A stretch of DNA of 12,302 nt from assembly GCA_016786525.1 (NCBI GenBank), contig JAEUVW010000251.1, forward strand, positions 1-12,302, read 5' to 3'. This stretch comes from Chitinophagaceae bacterium (GTDB taxonomy: Bacteria; Bacteroidota; Bacteroidia; Chitinophagales; Chitinophagaceae). The stretch's first letter is position 1. Each line of letters opens with the position of its first letter. The notes beneath the pieces were generated by a model. The model searched no databases. It was given only the letters and a program-made list of their open reading frames with translations, and was not told the origin of the DNA. This document shows positions 7,701 through 12,302 of the stretch, one piece after another. Position numbers and translations under genes: made by a program.

Positions 7701-8079
7701 CTTTGCCCTCTGCCTCTTTCTTGCCCAGGCGGGTCTTTATTTTGTTATTGGACTCCAGCTCGTGCAGGTGCGAGCCTTTGATAAAGGCGTTCTGGAACAA
7801 ATGAAAATAAACGAAACGCAAGGTGTCCGGAGAATTGTTCCAGTATTCCAGGCTTTGCTGCCCGTCTATACGGTGGTCGGTCTCGTCTATGGCTGCCTGT
7901 ATCGTGTAATGCACGTCCTGTTGCCAGTAAGCACTGTCCGGTCTGCGGTTTTTCCAGTAATAGGGATTTTTACTACTGCGGTAGCTATTGTCATTCAGCA
8001 CTTTTGCTTTTTCAGCTTTGGGTTGGGCTGCTGCAACAGCGGGGAGCAGCAGCAGGCACCAGCATAAAAGTCGATACAT
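4792..8079 (-). CDS. M1 zinc metallopeptidase fused to an Omp85-like outer-membrane barrel
   Basis: This is a 1095-residue exported protein. A signal peptide (hydrophobic core 3-15, A-A-A-Q at 16-19) leads into an M1 (aminopeptidase N/LTA4 hydrolase-like) domain. The domain has an N-terminal beta-sandwich to about 310 and a substrate-binding G-M-E-Y-P at 365-369. The zinc site H-E-I-G-H is at 387-391, with the third ligand Glu410 exactly 18 residues later. The likely transition-state tyrosine is in the Y-Y pair at 490-491. A second beta-sandwich covers about 557-655. From about 685 the chain looks like an outer-membrane barrel. R-G-Y at 954-956 lies about 140 residues from the end, as the conserved RGF/RGY lid motif of BamA does. 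F-A-D-A-G at 1009-1013 matches the second Omp85 motif, A-G-L-G lies at 1042-1045, and the chain ends in Phe. No POTRA repeat is seen. It is the first gene of the minus-strand operon. A weak -7 candidate (TACTTTCA, 8109-8102) lies 22 nt before the start. Confidence 0.9.
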   Translation of the reverse strand: MYRLLCWCLLLLPAVAAAQPKAEKAKVLNDNSYRSSKNPYYWKNRRPDSAYWQQDVHYTIQAAIDETDHRIDGQQSLEYWNNSPDTLRFVYFHLFQNAFIKGSHLHELESNNKIKTRLGKKEAEGKGIVIESISGEKQALTVELDNTIMKVYLPTPLLPGGKTSFDIRFKTYYDRGATRRRMQLYDAWGFMHYNGVQWFPKICVYDRKFGWDTYQHLNKEFYSDFGSYDVALDFPSNYVLEATGMIQNRDEVLPKELREKLDVKNFAGKPWNEKPSVITEYKKGERKTWKYHADNVHDFAFTADPSYRISTEYWNGIECVGIVQEPHASGWQKSGELVAKIIRTFSEDIGMYAYPKMVAADANDGMEYPMLTLDGGRAPGYNGLLVHEIGHNWFYGMVGSNETYRAAMDEGFTQFLTAWGLSRIDGRISPPAKGKSKWRNRFAEETDVRDKSVFNAYHYDALNKEEVPLNTHSDDFNGALGHGGGYRQVYYKTASMLYNLQYTLGDSLFSAAMKHYFSQWKIAHPYYEDFKNSIIRFTHVDLNWFFDQWFETTKTINYSVGRIRNLPGPDNYAIKFKRKGEMQMPLDFTVTAKDGQQYDFSIPNTWFAKSTPATTLPKWYGWDKLHPTYTATVSIPQGIRSVQIDTSNRLVDVNMLDNYKTRGLPFACKAMKVKLDGGVANSWDRKHYRLYVRPDLWWNAVDGVKAGVHVEGDYLFSRHKLDATFWWNTHVGQLDKYLVYTNQNWYDRYAPFNYSVNYVSPLSLANPKLQLFINSRFLDGLWYHRGGFSWAMNRNNTVELSGQTMWRPLSYDKDYLLFPHEWSSRKALANSSLNASWLHTYPGKNGGGSYRFSVRAPLITGNSAEAFNYGYAQLEVIDNKRFGKFELRTRLFGRYGVGSNVPYESALFAAGANPEEMMENKYTRSVGLVPTEWTSDISRYNTNHFQYGGGLNLRGYSGYFMADERNGEILIAYKGRSGAALNAELDFGNYMKLRPKFTRNWLGAAVYLFADAGVMQLSRYDSLATYWNAKPTNMLSDVRVDAGLGIALTIRKWGVFDKAKPLTLRFDMPLFLNRPPYANPQYFNLRYVVGVSRSF

Positions 8080-8086
8080 AAACTTT

Positions 8087-8099
8087 CCTTAAAATAAGG
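8087..8099. repeat. short perfect hairpin in the M1 gene leader
   Basis: CCTTA-AAA-TAAGG is a 5-bp stem with a 3-nt loop. It lies 7 nt before the M1 start codon, inside the presumed 5' leader. It could affect translation or be a protein-binding palindrome. It is short enough to occur by chance. Confidence 0.3.
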
Positions 8100-8150
8100 T
8101 GTGAAAGTACTAAAAAGCCGTGTATGCCCCCTCATGCCGTTAGAAAATCC

Positions 8151-8182
8151 TTTAATCTAACCATAAAATTACCCTACCTTTG
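8151..8182 (+). promoter_or_regulatory. strong Bacteroidota-type promoter for gap
   Basis: TTTA (8151-8154), a 20-nt spacer and TACCTTTG (8175-8182) fit the TTTG-N19-21-TAnnTTTG consensus with one mismatch. Transcription would begin near 8189, giving a leader of about 35-37 nt rich in A and T before the ATG at 8226. The promoter position rules out the in-frame ATG at 8124, which lies upstream of the transcript start. Confidence 0.8.
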
Positions 8183-8225
8183 CACCCAATTTCAATTTAA
8201 TCATTCATTAATACCTAAAAACAAT

Positions 8226-9239
8226 ATGAGTAAAGTAAAGGTTGCCATCAACGGTTTCGGACGTATCGGCCGTTTGGCTTTCCGCCAGATCAGCAATATG
8301 GAAGGCGTAGAAGTTGTTGCCATCAACGATCTTACCCAACCTAATGTACTTGCACACCTGTTGAAATACGACACTGCGCAGGGCCGTTTCAATGCTACCG
8401 TTAGTCATGGAGAAAACTCCATCACTGTGAATGGCAACGAGATCAAAATCTATGCTCAGAAAGACCCCGCACAAATTCCCTGGGGCACCCACAATGTAGA
8501 CGTAGTACTGGAATGTACCGGCTTCTTTACCGATGCTGAAAAAGCAAAAGCACACATCACCGCAGGCGCCAAACGCGTGGTGATCTCTGCTCCGGCTACA
8601 GGCGACCTGAAAACGGTTGTATTCAACGTAAACCACGACATCCTGGACGGTTCTGAAACCGTGATCAGCTGCGCATCCTGCACCACCAACTGCCTGGCTC
8701 CTATGGCAAAAGTGCTGCACGACAACTTTGAGATCAAAGTAGGCCAGATGACTACCGTACACGCGTACACCAACGACCAGAACACACTGGATGCTCCGCA
8801 TGCGAAAGGCGATCTGCGCCGCGCACGTGCTGCTGCTGAAAATATTGTTCCCAACTCTACCGGTGCTGCCAAAGCCATCGGCCTGGTGCTGCCCGACCTG
8901 AAAGGCAAACTGGATGGCGGTGCACAACGCGTACCGACCGTAACCGGTTCCCTGACTGAACTGACCGTAGTATTGGGTAAGAAAACCACTGCTGAAGAAA
9001 TCAATGCTGCGATGAAAGCTGCGGCAAACGAATCCTTCGGTTACAACGAAGACGAGATCGTCTCCAGCGATATCATCGGTATCTCTTACGGTTCCCTGTT
9101 CGATGCTACACAAACCAAAGTGGTGACTGTAGGCGACAACCAACTGGTGAAAACCGTAAGCTGGTATGACAACGAAATGAGCTATGTATCTCAGCTGGTA
9201 CGTACTGTGAAATACTTCGCAGGACTGATCTCCAAATAG
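8226..9239 (+). CDS. gap: glyceraldehyde-3-phosphate dehydrogenase, type I
   Basis: This 337-residue cytoplasmic enzyme oxidises and phosphorylates glyceraldehyde 3-phosphate to 1,3-bisphosphoglycerate with reduction of NAD+ (glycolysis, reversible in gluconeogenesis). The Rossmann motif N-G-F-G-R-I-G-R lies at 9-16. Asp35 follows the second strand and favours NAD+ over NADP+. The catalytic motif S-C-T-T-N-C at 151-156 gives Cys152 as nucleophile, with His179 as its partner. The C-terminal W-Y-D-N-E near 313-317 is also typical. The frame opens further upstream at 8124, but those 34 extra residues precede the promoter and have no family counterpart. Length from 8226 equals the usual family size. 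It is a single-gene transcript between a strong promoter and a strong terminator, and codon use looks like that of a highly expressed gene. Confidence 0.98.
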   Translation: MSKVKVAINGFGRIGRLAFRQISNMEGVEVVAINDLTQPNVLAHLLKYDTAQGRFNATVSHGENSITVNGNEIKIYAQKDPAQIPWGTHNVDVVLECTGFFTDAEKAKAHITAGAKRVVISAPATGDLKTVVFNVNHDILDGSETVISCASCTTNCLAPMAKVLHDNFEIKVGQMTTVHAYTNDQNTLDAPHAKGDLRRARAAAENIVPNSTGAAKAIGLVLPDLKGKLDGGAQRVPTVTGSLTELTVVLGKKTTAEEINAAMKAAANESFGYNEDEIVSSDIIGISYGSLFDATQTKVVTVGDNQLVKTVSWYDNEMSYVSQLVRTVKYFAGLISK

Positions 9240-9259
9240 TACCTGGCCTGAATTTTCCA

Positions 9260-9289
9260 AAAGCCGTCTCTGAGGAGGCGGCTTTTTTT
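9260..9289 (+). terminator. intrinsic terminator of gap
   Basis: An 11-bp stem (9260-9270 with 9275-9285, one G-T pair) closes a 4-nt loop and runs into seven T at 9283-9289. It starts 21 nt after the gap stop codon. This is the clearest terminator in the window. Confidence 0.92.
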
Positions 9290-9363
9290 ATGCCTTATCT
9301 GCCCTTAGCCTGTACGCTTTAACTCTCCGATAAAAACAAGAGGGCAGCTTGTAGCAATCTCAA

Positions 9364-9371
9364 TATATTTG
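9364..9371 (+). promoter_or_regulatory. -7 element (TATATTTG) upstream of the GT-C glycosyltransferase
   Basis: TATATTTG matches TAnnTTTG exactly. It lies after the gap terminator and 35 nt before the ATG at 9406. No TTTG-like -33 element is seen at the expected 19-21 nt distance, so this promoter may be weaker or need an activator. Confidence 0.5.
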
Positions 9372-9405
9372 CTCATCGCTATATCCTAAATATTCCTTAC
9401 TCATA

Positions 9406-10989
9406 ATGAGGCTTAACCATATACCAAAACCCGACTATGTACAGTTGCTTATTTTTGCCATATTCCTGGTAGTCGGTCTTTTTATCTATAAGGATTTCGG
9501 TATTGGCTGGGACGAAGAGATACAGAGAAGAACGGGCATGATCTCCCACGAGTATATCTATAAAGATAGCAAGGAGCTGCTCGAGTGGCGCGATAAAGAC
9601 TATGGGGTTGCCTTCGAATTGCCCTTGATTATTGTTGAAAAAAACATGTCCTCCAAAAAGGATAAAGACATCTACCAGATGAGGCATCTTGTTACTCATT
9701 TGTTCTTCCTGCTGGGCGGTCTGGCCATTTACAAACTGATACGGCTGCTGCTCAAAGATAAAATGCTCGCTGCGATTGGCACCCTGCTGTATTTTTTGCA
9801 TCCCCGCATCTACACTGACTCTTTTTACAACACGAAAGATATCCCTTTTGTTGCATTGTATGCGATATGCCTGTACTGGTCAGCCAAAGCTTTTCAATCG
9901 CATAAGAAGCTGCATTTTTTGATCCTGGGCATTTTCACAGGATTACTGATCAATGCCCGCATTATGGGTGTTTTGTTCTTTTCCTGCGTTTTTGTATTTT
10001 TTCTCATCGACATCATCACCGATGGGATTCAGGGGCGGAAAGTTCTGAACACCACAGCCGGCTTCCTGCTGTTTATATGCTTTACCATCACCACGCTTTA
10101 TATTTCCTGGCCTTACCTATGGATAGACCCCTTGCACAATTTTGCTGAAGCCTTTATCAACATGTCGAAGTTTCGCTGGCCCGGCGAAGTCTTATTAAAA
10201 GGGAAGCTCATAAAGGCGACGGAATTACCCTGGTTTTATGCTCCGCTATGGATGGGCATCACGACTCCTGTATTCTATATTATCATAGGCCTGTTCGGCA
10301 CAGCAGTTGCTTTAGGCATACTGATCCGGAGGCCATTACGGTACCTTGGAAATGTCCCTGAACGCAATATCGTTCTTGCCCTGGTCTCGCTTATTGTTCC
10401 TATCGCTGCCGTTATCGTGTTGCACTCGGTACTGTATGATGCCTGGCGTCAGCTTTTTTTCCTGTATGTGCCCTTTATCCTTCTGGCCGTTTTAGGAATT
10501 TACTATTTACAGGCTAAAGTAAACAGGAAGCTGGTCTATGGGCTTTCCTTTTTGCTGATTGGTTTACAAGCCTGCTCCATGATCAGCCAGCATCCTTTTG
10601 GCAACATTTATTTCAACAGTTTTACCACCAAAACACCTGAATACATCCGGCAAAACTACGAAATGGACTACTGGGGCGTAAATTTCAACCAGTCCCTGGA
10701 CTACATCCTGGCTCACGATACGTCTAAACATATAAAAGTAACCGGCAAAGTAGGCACCCCGTCTGAAATCAATACCCGGATACTGTATAAAGACACACGC
10801 ATCAGCTATAGCGATCCGGTGGATGCCGATTATTTCATCACCAATTACAGGGGGCATACAGAAGACTATAAAGAGTATGAAGGATATGAGTTCCATTCCT
10901 TTATCATCAACAACAGCAAAGTGCACACTATCTTCCGGCATAGGGAGATGTTTGAAAAAGCCTACCCTGAACGATCCAGGCGGGAATAA
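9406..10989 (+). CDS. GT-C fold membrane glycosyltransferase (family 39/ArnT-like)
   Basis: This 527-residue inner-membrane protein likely transfers a sugar from a polyprenyl-phosphate donor to an acceptor on the periplasmic side. After helix 1 (about 11-28), the first periplasmic loop carries G-W-D-E-E at 34-38; the acidic pair D36/E37 matches the catalytic or metal-binding acidic motif of GT-C enzymes. H-P-R-I-Y near 132-136 and N-T-K-D-I-P near 142-147 are also typical of this group. About ten helices extend to near residue 393. A soluble C-terminal domain follows, with Y-F-N near 402-404 and D-Y-W-G at 421-424. The acceptor cannot be told from sequence. The last residues (A-Y-P-E-R-S-R-R-E) form an unusual charged tail beyond the expected domain end. 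It stands between the gap terminator and a gene with its own promoter, so it is probably transcribed alone. Confidence 0.85.
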   Translation: MRLNHIPKPDYVQLLIFAIFLVVGLFIYKDFGIGWDEEIQRRTGMISHEYIYKDSKELLEWRDKDYGVAFELPLIIVEKNMSSKKDKDIYQMRHLVTHLFFLLGGLAIYKLIRLLLKDKMLAAIGTLLYFLHPRIYTDSFYNTKDIPFVALYAICLYWSAKAFQSHKKLHFLILGIFTGLLINARIMGVLFFSCVFVFFLIDIITDGIQGRKVLNTTAGFLLFICFTITTLYISWPYLWIDPLHNFAEAFINMSKFRWPGEVLLKGKLIKATELPWFYAPLWMGITTPVFYIIIGLFGTAVALGILIRRPLRYLGNVPERNIVLALVSLIVPIAAVIVLHSVLYDAWRQLFFLYVPFILLAVLGIYYLQAKVNRKLVYGLSFLLIGLQACSMISQHPFGNIYFNSFTTKTPEYIRQNYEMDYWGVNFNQSLDYILAHDTSKHIKVTGKVGTPSEINTRILYKDTRISYSDPVDADYFITNYRGHTEDYKEYEGYEFHSFIINNSKVHTIFRHREMFEKAYPERSRRE

Positions 10990-11061
10990 CAGAGGCCCCT
11001 TCAGCAGCCTGCATACAGGTGCAATGCTCAAGCGGTACTCTTTATAGTGTCACAGCTAAGC

Positions 11062-11093
11062 TTTACGAATGGCATGCATTATCCTTACTTTTG
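11062..11093 (+). promoter_or_regulatory. Bacteroidota-type promoter for the DUF4421 gene
   Basis: TTTA (11062-11065), a 20-nt spacer and TACTTTTG (11086-11093) follow the same pattern as the gap promoter. The G of the box lies 17 nt before the ATG at 11110, so the leader would be only about 10 nt. Confidence 0.72.
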
Positions 11094-11109
11094 ATACATA
11101 AGATACCCG

Positions 11110-12174
11110 ATGCCGATAAAACATATATGGGCCAGCTGCCTGCTCCTTTTATGCTGGATACAGCCCGGTATCAGCGCCCGGGCCGGCCGGGCGGATACCC
11201 CGTATATCCTGAAGTATCCCGGGCAACTGCACCTGAGCACCGGCCTGCAAACCAACAATTCAGCTATTGTGCTCACCGATGTCAGCAGCCGGAATGTCTT
11301 GTTTCTGAGCCCGCGCCGCTCACTGCAGCAGTTCCTCAAAGTAGAGTACAGGGGCATGGCCTTCAAATACGGGATTTCACCCGATTATTTAAACCCCGAT
11401 ATATCGGCCCTCACGGGCAGGAATACACGAAAATCCTTTGGTTATGATTTTGGCCTGGGCCCCCTGGGCCTGAGTGTCAGCTATGAGCGCTCAAAAGGCT
11501 ATTTCCTGGAAAACACCGGCGACTTCGACACGTCCTGGAGGCCGGGTAAGCCTTATATCCAGCTCAATAATTTACAGTCTGTACTGTATGGCGTGCAGTT
11601 ATCGTACAATGTGTGTAAAAAATTTTCCGAATCAGCCGTGTACTCCTGCCGGGAACGCCAGCTCAAACCGGGCTACTCTTTTATCCCCGGCCTGGGCATC
11701 AATCACATTGTCTACAGCAACACGGTGCCCGGCACAGATTCGTTTGCGGGCCGGACCCGTTACCTGGATTGCAATGCCCGCTTACTGATGGCAGGTTCGC
11801 TTCCTTTGTTCCGGCATCAGCTGCAGCTATCCGCCATCGCCGGGCCTGTCATCGGGATCAGTTTTGTACAGGACCGCACCTTTATCCTGCCGCAGTTCAG
11901 CGAGCAGGAGACCAATAGTACGGTGCTGTCGCTGGGTGTACTGTACCATATCAGTTTATCGTTCAATACGCGGTACTGGTTCATGGGCCTTAACCTGTTT
12001 TCAGAGCAATACGGCAGTAAACTTTCCGGCATTCAGCTGGACAAAAGTTTCTATGGCATAGCACTCTACACCGGCGTCCGTTTCCCGGCGCCCAGGCTGG
12101 TGCGGACGGCTACAGACTGGACGTTTAAACAGATAGACGAGCTGAATCCTTTAAAGCGCAGGCACAGCAAATAA
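11110..12174 (+). CDS. DUF4421-family secreted, probably outer-membrane protein
   Basis: This 354-residue protein has a signal-peptide-like N-terminus: K4, a hydrophobic core about 6-18, and small residues near 20-25. The mature part is rich in alternating hydrophobic strands with many Gly, Tyr and Ser residues, as in outer-membrane barrels. The family mark is the stretch near 163-193. It contains L-S-Y-N, K-K-F-S at 170-173 and R-E-R-Q at 181-184, followed by a Gly/Ser-Phe segment. D-T-P-Y-I near 29-33 is the usual start of the mature domain. The function of DUF4421 proteins is unknown to me. The C-terminal tail (about 328-354) is charged and does not end in an aromatic residue, unlike a classic barrel. 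The gene has its own promoter and is separated from the glycosyltransferase by 120 nt. Confidence 0.8.
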   Translation: MPIKHIWASCLLLLCWIQPGISARAGRADTPYILKYPGQLHLSTGLQTNNSAIVLTDVSSRNVLFLSPRRSLQQFLKVEYRGMAFKYGISPDYLNPDISALTGRNTRKSFGYDFGLGPLGLSVSYERSKGYFLENTGDFDTSWRPGKPYIQLNNLQSVLYGVQLSYNVCKKFSESAVYSCRERQLKPGYSFIPGLGINHIVYSNTVPGTDSFAGRTRYLDCNARLLMAGSLPLFRHQLQLSAIAGPVIGISFVQDRTFILPQFSEQETNSTVLSLGVLYHISLSFNTRYWFMGLNLFSEQYGSKLSGIQLDKSFYGIALYTGVRFPAPRLVRTATDWTFKQIDELNPLKRRHSK

Positions 12175-12203
12175 GCACAAAAAGAGCGCTGTTGGCGCAA
12201 AGA

Positions 12204-12235
12204 TTTGAAAGAGCAGAAAATCTCATTTATCATTG
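12204..12235 (+). promoter_or_regulatory. probable promoter for the gene entering at the right edge
   Basis: TTTG (12204-12207), a 20-nt spacer and TATCATTG (12228-12235) fit the Bacteroidota pattern with one mismatch in the -7 box. The box ends 22 nt before the candidate ATG at 12257. Confidence 0.5.
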
Positions 12236-12256
12236 TCTTCGCAAAACCCCGATGTT

Positions 12257-12302
12257 ATGCCTCTCTCTACACCGAAGTACGCCGGCCCTATGATCTTCCT
12301 TG
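12257..12302 (+). CDS. start of an unidentified gene, cut by the window edge
   Basis: An ATG at 12257 opens a frame that stays open to the end of the window: 15 full codons, beginning M-P-L-S-T-P-K-Y. The promoter-like pair at 12204-12235 has the right spacing for it. The alternative ATG at 12252 runs into a stop at 12291. Too little sequence is present to name a product. Confidence 0.4.
   Translation, partial: MPLSTPKYAGPMIFL

Noticed and set aside
8124..8225. ATG at 8124 as the start of gap
   Set aside because: It lies upstream of the promoter at 8151-8182, and the extra 34 residues do not look like a GAPDH N-terminus.
8208..9260. A 350-codon open frame on the minus strand
   Set aside because: It is the antisense shadow of gap, a certain gene with full catalytic motifs.
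12185..12200. GCGC repeat pair after the DUF4421 gene as a terminator
   Set aside because: The stem is only 4 bp and is followed by A-rich DNA, not a T run.

Overview
The window looks like chromosomal DNA of a Bacteroidota bacterium, most likely the Chitinophagaceae group. No Shine-Dalgarno-like signals stand out. Several promoters match the Bacteroidota sigma-factor form (TTTG or TTTA, 19-20 nt spacer, TAnnTTTG). The protein families also fit: DUF6089/PorG-like, DUF4421, a Bacteroidota-style OppC with a large loop, and a DUF418 protein. No phage, insertion sequence, CRISPR array or clear mobile element was found.

Layout: (1) Positions 1-189 hold the 5' half of a tRNA-Thr(TGT) on the minus strand, its promoter, and a diverging promoter for a GtrA-family membrane protein. 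That GtrA frame is open from 190 to 708 but has no ATG, GTG or TTG at its proper N-terminus. An ATA codon sits where the start should be. (2) Positions 740-1609 encode a DUF6089/PorG-like outer-membrane beta-barrel, followed by a possible terminator and a 262-nt gap without genes. (3) Positions 1872-8079 hold four tightly packed minus-strand genes, transcribed in the order M1 metallopeptidase, OppC-type peptide permease, SSAT-like GNAT acetyltransferase, DUF418 membrane protein (gaps of 22, 32 and 13 nt). They look like one operon. (4) The strongly expressed-looking gap gene (GAPDH) diverges from this operon, with a textbook promoter and a strong intrinsic terminator. (5) A GT-C fold glycosyltransferase, a DUF4421 outer-membrane-like protein and the first codons of a further gene follow on the plus strand.

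The most interesting object is the 1095-residue M1 protein. Its N-terminal half is a complete zinc aminopeptidase-type domain (HEIGH, 18 residues, Glu). Its last ~410 residues have the marks of an Omp85/BamA-type outer-membrane barrel: an RGY motif about 140 residues from the end, a later F-x-D-x-G motif, and a terminal Phe. No POTRA domain is visible. This suggests a peptidase tethered to, or displayed through, the outer membrane. It is co-transcribed with an inner-membrane peptide permease, which points to a peptide-scavenging role (inference).

The second item is the apparent ATA start, or start-codon loss, of the GtrA gene. It is supported by the promoter position, by the frame opening right at that codon, and by the need for the first membrane helix.
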